A DNA stretch of 64,000 nucleotides from assembly GCF_018882415.1 (NCBI RefSeq), contig NZ_JACVOL010000001.1:1217531-1281530 (forward strand). Reading direction: 5' to 3'. Under the pieces are notes generated by a model. That model worked only from the letters and a program-made list of their open reading frames with translations, was not told where the DNA came from and searched no databases. This DNA comes from Polynucleobacter sp. 86C-FISCH (GTDB taxonomy: Bacteria; Pseudomonadota; Gammaproteobacteria; Burkholderiales; Burkholderiaceae). Positions 25,441 to 34,870 of the stretch are shown here, in pieces; the first letter of the stretch is position 1, and each line of letters starts with the position of its first letter. The position numbers were made by a program, and so were the translations under genes.

Positions 25441-26334
25441 ATGAATTTATTCTCCATATTTGAAAAATTAATTCATAAAGTCAATAAATATTCAGCAGAA
25501 AAAATACTTCTAGATTGCGTGGATTTCAAAATCTTAGCAATGCCATTGGATAAAAACTTTACAATATTAGTTCAAGGGCCTATTTTTAGAAATAATTTCA
25601 AATTTTTTAGTGGGATAATTTGCGAATACCTAAAAGTTGTAGGCGAAAAAAGAATTATTGTCTCAGCTACTTCAATGACACCCCAGTGCATTGATTTTCT
25701 TAAGGAAAAAAATATAAGATTTGTCGTAAAAAAACCTAAATCATCGGGTCCACACAATATTTTCTATCAAGCAAGTAGTGTGCTAAGTGGATTGAATTTC
25801 TGTACGGATGAAGAATGCATTGTGAAGGTTAGAAATGATCAATTCATTCAGAGATGGGATTTTATTGATGCCTATAAAGCGCAAGTTGAAGACGGTAAGG
25901 TATTTGCTGTTGGGTTTAGTTTTATAGACCCTGCATATCATATTGGAGATATGGTGCATTGGTGCAAAAAAGAGCTAATGGAAAAAATATGGAATAACGT
26001 AGCAGATCGCAAAAATATTGAACATATGCACTCCATTTACCAGGGCGCTTTTCCAGCAACCTGTAATACTTGGGCTAAAAATGATTTGCCACCCGAGATT
26101 TATATAGGGATATCATTATCAGAAACTTTCATGAGTTTGGATTTAAGTCTGGATAATTACTATCGGCTTATTAGAGAAAAATTAATATTGTGTAGCAATT
26201 ATGACGTGGGATTGCAGTGGGCAAAACATAATGCAGTTTTAGATTTTCACAGGGTCTGGACGAGTGGGTATAGACCAACAATTAATCATATAAAGTGGTT
26301 GCAGATTAGTAGATCCAATAAATATGAAAAATAG
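25441..26334 (+). CDS. WavE-like lipopolysaccharide glycosyltransferase
   Basis: A 297-residue protein with the WavE features: the FTILVQGPI start (about 41-49), an ATS[MW] strand, then VRNDQF in place of KxRxD (about 140-145), FIDPAYHIGDMVHW and a closing W-x-x-[GS]-Y-R-P stretch. WavE proteins are found in Vibrio core-oligosaccharide and many O-antigen loci and are viewed as glycosyltransferases; the sugar is unknown. It starts 3 bases after the DUF6492 gene and overlaps the flippase by 11 bases. AT-rich. Confidence 0.68.
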   Translation: MNLFSIFEKLIHKVNKYSAEKILLDCVDFKILAMPLDKNFTILVQGPIFRNNFKFFSGIICEYLKVVGEKRIIVSATSMTPQCIDFLKEKNIRFVVKKPKSSGPHNIFYQASSVLSGLNFCTDEECIVKVRNDQFIQRWDFIDAYKAQVEDGKVFAVGFSFIDPAYHIGDMVHWCKKELMEKIWNNVADRKNIEHMHSIYQGAFPATCNTWAKNDLPPEIYIGISLSETFMSLDLSLDNYYRLIREKLILCSNYDVGLQWAKHNAVLDFHRVWTSGYRPTINHIKWLQISRSNKYEK

Positions 26335-27610
26335 CAATATATTAGAGATTAGGTGGAATATAGTATCAAGTTTTATTACTAAATTAATTTCAGCATTTAT
26401 AGGAATTCCAACATTCTACGTAGTAAGTAAGCATCTCCCCGAATCTGAAGCAGGAAATTTTTTTTTAATATTGTCTATTACACCAATTTTTTTGCTTATT
26501 GAAACATCATTAGGCGGGAAATTAATTAATGATTTGTCTAGTTATAAACATGAAAGTCAAGCCGAGAAGCTAAAGAAAATAGTTGGCGCGATTAAATTAT
26601 GTTTAAAGATAAGCTTCTTTTTGATATTTTTATTATGTTTAATATTAATTGCATATAAATTATTCTTTTCCAGTGTTGATGTTTTATATGAATGCATAAT
26701 TTATAGCTTTATATTATTTTCTTGCCTCTCATTTCTACAGTTATTTGATAGGGTGCAAATAGTTAACGGAAAAATTTATAGAGTACAGATAGCAGATCTC
26801 TCAACTAGTATTATTTACTTGCTAGTTGTGTATTATCTAATTATGCTTAAGGCAGATTTTATAATAATAATAATTACTTATCCAATATTATATTTTTTAG
26901 TGAAAATAATTAATTATTCTTTTGATTATAACTTAAGGAATTTAATCCAAAAAATTATTTATAGTAAAATTATTCTTTATAAATCAAATGAGAAATTAGA
27001 TAAAGATAATTTATATTTTCTTCTTATTACCTTGTTTTCTATGTTGGGAACATCATTTGATCTTGTATATTTAAAGCAGTTTGCAGAAAATAATGAAGCA
27101 ATAATAATTGAAATGGCATTCTTTCAAAGAATATACCTAATATTTAATTTATTAGCTTCGATTGCAATTCCATTTTGGCCCATATTTAGCAAGCTTATTG
27201 CATCCCATGATTTTAAAAGAGCAATAAGAATCTCTAATTACTTAATTTTATTCTATATTTTATCTGGTCTAATTGTCACATTACTAATTTTGTTATTAAC
27301 CCCTGTATTTAATTCAATATTATTATCTGGGGTTATTATTTTATCTTATCAAAGTATATTAATTGGAGTATTACCTCGTTATTTGTGTTTAATTGGAGAG
27401 GGAATTTCGCCTATAATGAATGTCCCTTTATTGGTGAAATATTCATTCCAAATTCAATTTCTATTATCTTTATTGTCTATTATATTAAAACCTCTAGTAA
27501 TTAAATACTACTCTCTACCTGGTCTATTTATTGTTAATGGATTTATTTACGGTGTCCTATACTTTTTTCTATGCAGCCTATCAAGTAGAAAAATTTTATT
27601 TAATAAATGA
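26324..27610 (+). CDS. wzx: Oligosaccharide flippase Wzx
   Basis: A 428-residue inner-membrane protein with about twelve spans, MOP/PST superfamily: an N-terminal NIVSSFITKLISAFIGIPTFYVVSKHLPES typical of Wzx, and a mid Arg/Lys-rich loop between spans 6 and 7. Wzx moves undecaprenyl-linked repeat units across the inner membrane. Of the locus's two flippase candidates this is the conventional one. The gene is extremely AT-rich (9 G/C in the 60 bases 26881-26940), which suggests recent acquisition. Confidence 0.88.
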   Translation: MKNSNILEIRWNIVSSFITKLISAFIGIPTFYVVSKHLPESEAGNFFLILSITPIFLLIETSLGGKLINDLSSYKHESQAEKLKKIVGAIKLCLKISFFLIFLLCLILIAYKLFFSSVDVLYECIIYSFILFSCLSFLQLFDRVQIVNGKIYRVQIADLSTSIIYLLVVYYLIMLKADFIIIIITYPILYFLVKIINYSFDYNLRNLIQKIIYSKIILYKSNEKLDKDNLYFLLITLFSMLGTSFDLVYLKQFAENNEAIIIEMAFFQRIYLIFNLLASIAIPFWPIFSKLIASHDFKRAIRISNYLILFYILSGLIVTLLILLLTPVFNSILLSGVIILSYQSILIGVLPRYLCLIGEGISPIMNVPLLVKYSFQIQFLLSLLSIILKPLVIKYYSLPGLFIVNGFIYGVLYFFLCSLSSRKILFNK

Positions 27611-27634
27611 CAAAATAAGAAGAGATAAATATTC

Positions 27635-28531
27635 ATGGTGAATAAGAAAAAATTAGTAGCAAGAATTAAAGGCGGCCTTGGGAATCAATTATTTTGTTAT
27701 GCTGCGGCAAGAAGGCTTGCTATTGTAAATAATGCAACCCTTGTTTTGGATGATGTTTCTGGATTTTTACGTGATTTTAAATATCAAAGAAAATATTCTC
27801 TTGATAAATTTTACATTCCTATTGGAGTAGCATCATCAAACGAAAGATTAGGGCCTTTCCCGCGAATTTTAAGACGAATTTTAAGAATGCTATCTCGCTT
27901 TAATTTATGTGATCGATTTAATTATATTTATCAAGAATATGAGGATTTTGATTCTCGGATTCTTGACATTAAAATAATTAAATATGCATATATTGATGGC
28001 CTATGGCAAAGCGAGGATTATTTTAAGGATGTTGAAGATGTAATACGACAAGATTTAAGAATAAAGCAGCCTATAGATATAGAAAATCTATCAATGGCCG
28101 CTAAGATTGAGAATTGTAATAGTGTAGCTTTGCATGTTAGATGGTTTAATAATGGATATGAAGATTTAGACTCATCAAACCTTTCTATGGAATACTACAA
28201 TTCTGCAATAGAAAAGATAAATACACTAATAAATAACCCACATTTTTTTATATTTTCTGATAAACCATTTGATGCATCCCTAATGCTAAATCTAAGTCAT
28301 GATAAATTTACACTGGTTACGCATAATTCCCAGGAATCAATGGCTTATGCTGATCTATGGTTAATGAGCCTCTGTAAATATTTTATTATTGCAAATAGTA
28401 CATTTAGTTGGTGGGGGGCATGGCTTGGAAATTTTAAAAGTAAAATCGTAATTGCTCCCTCTTTAAATATAACCGGGGTTGGTTCCTGGGGTTTTAAAGG
28501 CCTAATTCCTAAAGATTGGATCAAAGTATGA
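27635..28531 (+). CDS. Alpha-1,2-fucosyltransferase (GT11)
   Basis: A 298-residue GT11 enzyme. The N-terminal KGGLGNQLFCYAAARRLA (about 12-29) and the C-terminal ANSTFSWWGAWLG and IIAPS-like VIAPSLN are diagnostic. The donor motif HxRR is here HVRW (His167, Arg169, Trp170), a variant known from other bacterial members. It should add L-fucose from GDP-fucose, made by the manC-gmd-fcl genes upstream. The ribosome-binding site is AGAAGAGA. It lies in the AT-rich block. Confidence 0.88.
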   Translation: MVNKKKLVARIKGGLGNQLFCYAAARRLAIVNNATLVLDDVSGFLRDFKYQRKYSLDKFYIPIGVASSNERLGPFPRILRRILRMLSRFNLCDRFNYIYQEYEDFDSRILDIKIIKYAYIDGLWQSEDYFKDVEDVIRQDLRIKQPIDIENLSMAAKIENCNSVALHVRWFNNGYEDLDSSNLSMEYYNSAIEKINTLINNPHFFIFSDKPFDASLMLNLSHDKFTLVTHNSQESMAYADLWLMSLCKYFIIANSTFSWWGAWLGNFKSKIVIAPSLNITGVGSWGFKGLIPKDWIKV

Positions 28532-28616
28532 TCTTAATTGATTTATAATTAATCCTCACTATTTAATTTCAATCTTTAATTAAAATTTACCTTATCTAAT
28601 TGCTAAAAATAATATT

Positions 28617-29336
28617 ATGAAATTTATCAAAAATCTCTCATTTTTAAATAAATATAAAGTTAAATTAAATAATCAACATGAACGAGATATCTTTGTAGTA
28701 GATCAGATAAAAAAGATTCCAAATGACAGTCTTTTATTGGACGCTGGCTGTGGTGGTCAGTATTATAGAAAGTATTGTTCGCATCTAAATTACAAGTCTC
28801 AAGATTTTGGAAAGTACACAATAGATACGAAGCAAATTATTGGAACCATAGGTCTAGGTGGGGTAGATGGATATAGGTATGGTCGGCTTGACTATACTGG
28901 AGATATTTGGAATATAGATGAAAAGGATCAGACATTTGATGCGATTTTATGCACAGAGGTTTTTGAGCATATACCATTTCCAATTGAATCATTAAGGGAG
29001 TTTAGCAGGCTATTGAAAAGTGGAGGCGTTCTTATTCTTACTGCGCCTAGCAATTGTTTAAGACATATGGACCCCTTTTTTTTCTATACAGGATTTAGTG
29101 ATAGATGGTTTGAAAAGTTTATAGCCGAGATGGGTATGGAAATTAAGTATATTTCTCCTGTTGGAGATTACTTTAGTTGGCTATCAGTTGAAATATTTAG
29201 GACTATGCGATCTGGTAATTTCTTTACCAAAATTATTCTGATTCCAGCTTTTTTATATTATTTTTATAAAAAGAAGGATCAAGTTTCTATTGACACCCTA
29301 TGCATGGGTTACCATGTTGTTGCGGTTAAGAAGTGA
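28617..29336 (+). CDS. SAM-dependent methyltransferase, class I
   Basis: A 239-residue enzyme with the Methyltransf_11/25 fold: motif I SLLLDAGCGGQYYRKY (about 38-53), post-II IWNIDEKDQTFDAILCTEVFEHIPFP and motif III RLLKSGGVLILTAPSN. A C-terminal hydrophobic stretch (FFTKIILIPAFLYYFY) may touch the membrane. It could O-methylate a sugar of the glycan or a chain end; nothing shows which. It is separated by about 85 bases from the fucosyltransferase and by 145 from the next gene. Confidence 0.8.
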   Translation: MKFIKNLSFLNKYKVKLNNQHERDIFVVDQIKKIPNDSLLLDAGCGGQYYRKYCSHLNYKSQDFGKYTIDTKQIIGTIGLGGVDGYRYGRLDYTGDIWNIDEKDQTFDAILCTEVFEHIPFPIESLREFSRLLKSGGVLILTAPSNCLRHMDPFFFYTGFSDRWFEKFIAEMGMEIKYISPVGDYFSWLSVEIFRTMRSGNFFTKIILIPAFLYYFYKKKDQVSIDTLCMGYHVVAVKK

Positions 29337-29481
29337 TATTTTTTATAGCAAGCATTAAGGCCTAAAATTCTGACAACATGATTGCATTGCGACTTTTTGT
29401 TCACCATTATCAATTTTACATTTATAGTACTTATTGAAGTCTTTAGATGAAAATTATTGATTTTTTTTTATTGCGTAGAAT

Positions 29482-30447
29482 ATGAGTGTTTTAATAACTG
29501 GTGTGGCTGGCTTTGTTGGCTCAAACCTGGCTAAGAAATTTATTGCGGATGGAATTAAAGTCGTCGGTCTAGATAATTTATGCAGGGGGGATAAAAAAAA
29601 TATCTCCGAATTAATTGGTCATCCATTATTTTCATTTCATATTACCAATCTATGTGATTTAGATACGTATGCTGAAATTATTGAACAGTCGCATGTTGAC
29701 GAGGTAATAAAAGAAGTTTGGCATATGGCCGCTAACTCAGATATACCCGCCGGTATAACTGATGCAAATATCGACCTTTGCGATACGTTTATGACTACCT
29801 TTAATACTCTCGAATTGATGAGGCGATTCGGTATTAAAATCATTTCTTTTGCATCTAGTTCTGCTGTTTATGGCGACCTAGGGGATCTAAATATAGATGA
29901 AACAACAGGGCCCCTGTTTCCCATCTCAAATTATGGTGCAATGAAGTTAGCATCTGAAGCTATTATAAGTGCCGCGGTCGAAAGTTTTTTAGATGGCGCT
30001 TTTATATTTCGTTTTCCAAATGTAATAGGGTTACCTGCAACACATGGGGTAATTCTTGATTTTATTAGAAGACTTAATTCATCCAAAAAGTTGCTTGAAG
30101 TTTTGGGTGATGGTAACCAGCAAAAAAGTTATCTCCATGTGGAAGAGCTTGTGGATGCAATGTTTTTTATACGCAAGAATTCTAGCAAAAAGTGCAATTA
30201 CTTTAATATTGGGCCTGGCGATGATGGGGTCACTGTTAGATTCATAGCAGAAAAAGTACGAGATGTTGTGGCGCCCAATGCTTTAATTGTTTACGGTAAA
30301 ACCAATAAGGGCTGGGTGGGAGATGTGCCAAAATTTTATTACTCAATTGAAAAACTGAGAAATCTTGGCTGGAGCCCTACTTTAAGTTCAGAGCAGGCTA
30401 TTTTGAGGGCCGTGCAAGAAATTTATGAGCAAGAGACAGGGTTTTGA
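29482..30447 (+). CDS. NAD-dependent nucleotide-sugar epimerase/dehydratase
   Basis: A 321-residue extended SDR: GVAGFVGSNLAKKF (7-20), a D-N-L-C-R-G loop, HMAANSD, SFASSSAVYG and catalytic Tyr-x3-Lys in SNYGAMKLASE, then FRFPNVIG and the C-terminal LGWSPT. It overlaps the heptose fusion gene by 4 bases, so it likely acts on the GDP-heptose made there, as DmhA-type enzymes do, or supplies a UDP-hexose. The sequence alone does not decide between epimerase and dehydratase. Confidence 0.78.
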   Translation: MSVLITGVAGFVGSNLAKKFIADGIKVVGLDNLCRGDKKNISELIGHPLFSFHITNLCDLDTYAEIIEQSHVDEVIKEVWHMAANSDIPAGITDANIDLCDTFMTTFNTLELMRRFGIKIISFASSSAVYGDLGDLNIDETTGPLFPISNYGAMKLASEAIISAAVESFLDGAFIFRFPNVIGLPATHGVILDFIRRLNSSKKLLEVLGDGNQQKSYLHVEELVDAMFFIRKNSSKKCNYFNIGPGDDGVTVRFIAEKVRDVVAPNALIVYGKTNKGWVGDVPKFYYSIEKLRNLGWSPTLSSEQAILRAVQEIYEQETGF

Positions 30448-32363
30448 AGAAGCAAGCGATCATTTTAGCCGGTGGTAAAGGCACTAGACTGAGCGAGAGA
30501 CTTGGGGGTTTGCCTAAACCTTTGATTGATATTTGTGGAAAGCCACTGCTAGAGAGGCAGATTGAGCTTTTATTGCATCACCACTTTACAGATATATTGA
30601 TATTGGTTAATCATCGTGCTCAAGACATTATAGATTTTTGTAATAGTCGAAATAATTGGGGGATTTCTCTTAAGTGCGTTAATGATGGAGAGCCGCTTGG
30701 GACTGCGGGAGCTGTTCTAGCAATACAGAATTTGCTAGAGGATGATTTTCTCGTAATGTATGGTGATACTATGCTTGATGTTGATCTGACGCGCTTTGGA
30801 AATTTTCATAGGGCGAACAACCATACTTCAGGCACATTATTTTTGCATCCCAATGATCATCCGCATGACTCGGATTTGGTTGAAATAGATGGTAATGGAT
30901 TCATTACAGATTTCCACCCCTATCCTCATGATCAAAGTGTTTATTATCAAAATTTAGTAAACGCCGCCCTTTATTATTTAAGACGCGAAGCGCTCAGTAG
31001 CTTTTCAAGCTCTGTGATAAAAGCAGATTTTGGCAGGGATTTTTTCCCTTATATGCTTGATAATGGGCATACTTTTTTAGGGTATAACAGTTTCGAATAT
31101 ATTAAAGATGCCGGAACTCCTAAAAGGCTGGATAAGGTTTGCCAAGATTTTCTCAGTGGGCGTGTAAAGCGAGCACGATTAGATGAAGGTCAGGCCGCAG
31201 TCTTTTTGGATAGAGACGGAACAATAAATCGAGAAGTTAATCATCTGTCAACTAGTGAGCAATTTGAGTTATTGCCTGGTGTAGGTCAGGCAATAAATGC
31301 CCTTAATAACGCTGACTATAGAGCGGTAGTTATTACAAATCAGCCCGTATTGGCTCGTGGTGATTGTAGCTATGATGAGCTAAAGGTCATCCATAATAAA
31401 ATGGAGACCTTGCTTGGAAAAGAAGGTGCTTTTCTAGATCGCATTTATTATTGCCCTCATCATCCCGAATGTGGTTTTGAAGGAGAAGTTAAGGAATTAA
31501 AAATTAAATGCGTTTGCAGAAAGCCAGGGCGGGGTATGGTAGATCAGGCGGTAATTGATTTAAATATAGATATAAAAAAATCATGGCTTGTAGGCGATAC
31601 CACGGGTGATATTTTGTTGGCGAATAATTGTGGATTACGTTCTGTGTTGGTGGAGACTGGTTATGCTGGTTTGGATGAACGATACATGGCAATTCCCAGT
31701 TATACGGTGCCAGATTTATCTGCGGCAGCGGATCTCATTTTAAAGATCCATCCTTACTATTTAGATATATGCACAAAATTCGGATCCGAAATAAAGTCTG
31801 GCGATTTTGTATTTATTGGAGGTTTATCGCGATCCGGAAAGACTAATTTCTCGAGCACCTTAAAAGACTATCTCTGGTCCAATGGAATAAATGCTGTGGT
31901 AATTTCTGTAGACCGATGGTTGCGTAATCACGAAGAGCGAGAGCTAGGTGTACTTGGAAGATATGAATTAGAAGAATTAAAATTATTCATCAATGAGTTA
32001 TCGGGTCAAAATAAGCGTGCTGAAGTCACACTCTCTTCTTATCAAAAACTAACGCGCAAGAGGATTCAAAATTCAAATTCGATGGTTATTGATCCATCGG
32101 ATGTAGTGATAATTGAAGGCACCATTGCCTTAAATTTCGTGAGCGATATTTCTCTGCGTCGCACCCATGGATTCTTTCTCGAAATTGATGAGGTTGAGCG
32201 CAGGGATCGGGTAATAAATGAGTATCGCTTGCGGGGGTTGGATAATAACGAAGCAGAGGCTCTTTATCTGCTTAGAGAAGTTGATGAGGCGCCCATTATT
32301 AGAATGACATCAAAAAATGCTACGAATGTGATTCATATCAATACATTGGGGAATATAAATTGA
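30444..32363 (+). CDS. Three-domain fusion: nucleotidyltransferase, GmhB-like HAD phosphatase, P-loop kinase
   Basis: A 639-residue fusion. Residues 1-240 are an HddC/RmlA-like nucleotidyltransferase (LAGGKGTRLSERLGGLPKPL, GDT metal motif). Residues about 250-425 are a HAD-IIIA domain like D-glycero-D-manno-heptose-1,7-bisphosphate phosphatase (FLDRDGTIN, the zinc loop CPHHPEC...KCVCRKP, VGDTTGDI). Residues about 455-639 are a uridine-kinase-like P-loop domain (IGGLSRSGKTNFS, SVDRWLR, IIEGTIAL). With the GHMP kinase and SIS isomerase that follow, the first two activities complete an NDP-heptose route. What the third phosphorylates is unclear. Confidence 0.85.
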   Translation: MKKQAIILAGGKGTRLSERLGGLPKPLIDICGKPLLERQIELLLHHHFTDILILVNHRAQDIIDFCNSRNNWGISLKCVNDGEPLGTAGAVLAIQNLLEDDFLVMYGDTMLDVDLTRFGNFHRANNHTSGTLFLHPNDHPHDSDLVEIDGNGFITDFHPYPHDQSVYYQNLVNAALYYLRREALSSFSSSVIKADFGRDFFPYMLDNGHTFLGYNSFEYIKDAGTPKRLDKVCQDFLSGRVKRARLDEGQAAVFLDRDGTINREVNHLSTSEQFELLPGVGQAINALNNADYRAVVITNQPVLARGDCSYDELKVIHNKMETLLGKEGAFLDRIYYCPHHPECGFEGEVKELKIKCVCRKPGRGMVDQAVIDLNIDIKKSWLVGDTTGDILLANNCGLRSVLVETGYAGLDERYMAIPSYTVPDLSAAADLILKIHPYYLDICTKFGSEIKSGDFVFIGGLSRSGKTNFSSTLKDYLWSNGINAVVISVDRWLRNHEERELGVLGRYELEELKLFINELSGQNKRAEVTLSSYQKLTRKRIQNSNSMVIDPSDVVIIEGTIALNFVSDISLRRTHGFFLEIDEVERRDRVINEYRLRGLDNNEAEALYLLREVDEAPIIRMTSKNATNVIHINTLGNIN

Positions 32364-33343
32364 TAATAAGTAGAACCCCATTGCGAATGAGTTTTGCTGG
32401 TGGTGGCAGCGATATAGCTTCCTACTTTCATAATTTTGGAGGTGCCGTCATTAGCACGGCCATAAATAAGTATGTCTATGTTAATGTCAACCAAAAATTT
32501 GATAATGGAATTAGGGTGGGATACTCAATAAATGAAGAGGTATCAAATGTCGATGATATTGAGCATCATATTGTTAAGGAAGCTCTGAAGCACCTCGACA
32601 TCAAGGGCGGTATTGAAATAACAACAATTGCAGATATCCCATCAAAGGGAACGGGCCTGGGCTCTTCAAGCACATTTACTGTTGGGCTGCTGAATGCATT
32701 AAATGCGTTTAAGAGTAAACATATCTCCTGCGATAAGTTGGCTCAGGATTCTTGTTATATTGAAATTGAAAAATGCGGTGCACCTATTGGAAAGCAGGAT
32801 CAATATGCAGCAGCATATGGAGGGTTTAACTTAATTGAATTTAACCCAGATAACTCTGTAGTGGTGAACCCAATTATTTGCGATAAAAAGACCATCCAAA
32901 CTTTGGAGTCCAGCATATTGGTTTTTTATACCGGGATAACAAGAAGCGCATCCAACCTACTTTTAGCGCAGTCAGAAATTATATCCTCCAGCAAAGACAA
33001 GCAAGATGTCATGCACAAAATGGTATCACTTGCTCGAACACTTGCGAAGGAAGTTCAAAATAATAACCCCGACGTTTTTGGTGAAGTGCTCCACGAGGGG
33101 TGGTTATTAAAAAAAAGCATCTCAGATGAAATTAGTAATGCTGAAATTGATGAATGGTATCAGATAGCTAGAAAAGCGGGAGCAAGGGGAGGGCGCATAC
33201 TTGGTGCTGGTGCCGGCGGATTTCTAATGTTATCGGCCCCTCTCGAGTTGCATGAGCATATTAAATCCAAGCTTCATATGTTGAGGTATACACCCATTCA
33301 GTTTGAGCGACTGGGAAGTCGAATTTTATTCTACGAAGATTGA
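32360..33343 (+). CDS. hddA: GHMP kinase, HddA-like (heptose-7-phosphate kinase)
   Basis: A 327-residue GHMP kinase: N-terminal RTPLRMSFAGGGSDI (5-19), the ATP motif SKGTGLGSSSTFTVGLLNA (about 93-111) and the C-terminal KAGARGGRILGAGAGGFLM. HddA puts the phosphate on C1 of D-glycero-D-manno-heptose 7-phosphate. The ISRTPLRMSFAGGGSDI opening is the usual signature of HddA and its L-fucose/heptose kinase relatives. It overlaps the fusion gene by 4 bases. Confidence 0.88.
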   Translation: MIISRTPLRMSFAGGGSDIASYFHNFGGAVISTAINKYVYVNVNQKFDNGIRVGYSINEEVSNVDDIEHHIVKEALKHLDIKGGIEITTIADIPSKGTGLGSSSTFTVGLLNALNAFKSKHISCDKLAQDSCYIEIEKCGAPIGKQDQYAAAYGGFNLIEFNPDNSVVVNPIICDKKTIQTLESSILVFYTGITRSASNLLLAQSEIISSSKDKQDVMHKMVSLARTLAKEVQNNNPDVFGEVLHEGWLLKKSISDEISNAEIDEWYQIARKAGARGGRILGAGAGGFLMLSAPLELHEHIKSKLHMLRYTPIQFERLGSRILFYED

Positions 33344-33378
33344 ATATAAAATCTTAAATTTAACGTGCAGGGAAAAAC

Positions 33379-33933
33379 ATGATTTCGAACAATAGCGCAA
33401 GGTATGTTGGCAAATTAACAAAAATTTTAGGTGAGCTCAACTTTGAAGACTTAGATGCTGCTTTAAAGCTCATAGAAGAAGCATGGAGAAATGGAAGGCA
33501 GATCATAACCTTGGGTAATGGGGGAAGTTCTCTTACGGCCCTGCATTTTATAAATGATTGGAACAAAAGCATATATATGAGTACTGGCGTTTCTTTTAAA
33601 GGACGTAGTCTTGTAGATAATATTGGCTTAATAATGTCATATGGAAATGATATTTCTTTTGAGGATGTATTTCTAGAGCAGTTAAAAAATATATTGACCC
33701 CTGGGGATCTGGTGATTGCAATATCAGGAAGCGGTAATTCTGAGAATGTTATACGTGCGGTAAATTATGCCAATGAAAATGGTGCTAAGACCTTGGGGTT
33801 ATGTGGGTTTTCTGGTGGACGCTTAAAAACCATAGCTCAACAGAAGGTGTGGGTTAATGTTGACGATATGCAATTGGTAGAAGATGTGCATGCCATCTTT
33901 GGCCATATTGTCATGCAAACTTTATGTGGATAG
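33379..33933 (+). CDS. gmhA: SIS-domain phosphoheptose isomerase, GmhA-like
   Basis: A 184-residue sugar isomerase: TLGNGGSSLTALHFINDW (about 43-60), GNDISFEDVFLEQL, and ISGSGNSENVIRAVNYA (about 114-130). GmhA makes D-glycero-D-manno-heptose 7-phosphate from sedoheptulose 7-phosphate. In most GmhA the first motif is GNGGSA-x-D-A-x-H; here the Asp is a Thr, close to the GmhA2-like copies of capsule loci. Last gene of the heptose set, 35 bases after hddA. Confidence 0.82.
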   Translation: MISNNSARYVGKLTKILGELNFEDLDAALKLIEEAWRNGRQIITLGNGGSSLTALHFINDWNKSIYMSTGVSFKGRSLVDNIGLIMSYGNDISFEDVFLEQLKNILTPGDLVIAISGSGNSENVIRAVNYANENGAKTLGLCGFSGGRLKTIAQQKVWVNVDDMQLVEDVHAIFGHIVMQTLCG

Positions 33934-33970
33934 ATAATTGGTCTCAGGCAACTTTCCTTAAGGAAATAAT

Positions 33971-34870
33971 ATGGGGCCGGTGATTTCGGTTGTTTTACCT
34001 ATTTACAAGCCCAATTTAATTCAATTAGATGAGGCTTTAAAAAGTATTGCAACTCAGACTTTTGAGAATTATGAATGCCTTTGTATCTGCGATTCTCCTG
34101 ATGAAGCTACCACTACGCTACTAGCTAAATTTACTAAAAAAGATCCTAGATTTAGGATAATTTTAGGCCACGATGCTGGGCTTATAGATGCACTTAATTT
34201 GGGACTTAGCGTATCTTCTGGTCAATACATTGCAAGAATGGATGTGGATGATATTAGTCTAAAAGATAGATTCCAACTTCAATATAACCTCCTCGAGAAT
34301 AATGACTATGATATTGTCGGTGGGCATTATTTCATTATTAATAATGAAAGTAAGTATATTTCGGCAAGAGTTGTTCCAGTGGGGGATTATGAAATAAGAC
34401 TTACATTGGCTTCAACTGTTCCATTTGCGCATTCATCAGTAATGATTAGGTCCAGCTATCTTAAAAAAGAAAAGCTAGGATATGGACTTGGTAAAAATCT
34501 AGTAGCAGAGGATTACCAGTTGTGGGTTCAAATGATGAATCGGGGTGCGCGTTTTGGAAATGTAGATGAGTGGCTATTGGCTTATCGGTGGAGTGATGAC
34601 TCGCTATCGCAAAGGGTAAAAAGTAGTAATAAAAGAGATACTTTAAAAATACGAGAAGAATATTTTTTAACTAATATTGATAAGCTTAATGAAGCCATTG
34701 CTTACATGGCGGGGACTCAGGTAAGTGATGAGTTAGAAGAGACCATGGTTTTTGTCGCTTGTAAGTTGGCCTTAAAAAAGTTATCTCTTAAGCCAATTTT
34801 TACGGTCAGTAAAATATCCCGTAGATTTTTAGCTCAGGGCATCCTTAAGTTCTTTTTTGAAAAAATATGA
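33971..34870 (+). CDS. Family 2 glycosyltransferase
   Basis: A 299-residue GT-A enzyme: SVVLPIYKPNLIQLDEALKS (about 5-24), a CICDSPDEA loop and the metal-binding ARMDVDDISLKDRF (about 91-104). The mid VPFAHSSVMIR and EDYQLWVQM stretches are the catalytic-base region. It starts after a GGAAATAAT ribosome-binding site 37 bases past gmhA and overlaps the next gene by 4 bases. The donor may be the heptose made just upstream, by position only. Confidence 0.86.
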   Translation: MGPVISVVLPIYKPNLIQLDEALKSIATQTFENYECLCICDSPDEATTTLLAKFTKKDPRFRIILGHDAGLIDALNLGLSVSSGQYIARMDVDDISLKDRFQLQYNLLENNDYDIVGGHYFIINNESKYISARVVPVGDYEIRLTLASTVPFAHSSVMIRSSYLKKEKLGYGLGKNLVAEDYQLWVQMMNRGARFGNVDEWLLAYRWSDDSLSQRVKSSNKRDTLKIREEYFLTNIDKLNEAIAYMAGTQVSDELEETMVFVACKLALKKLSLKPIFTVSKISRRFLAQGILKFFFEKI

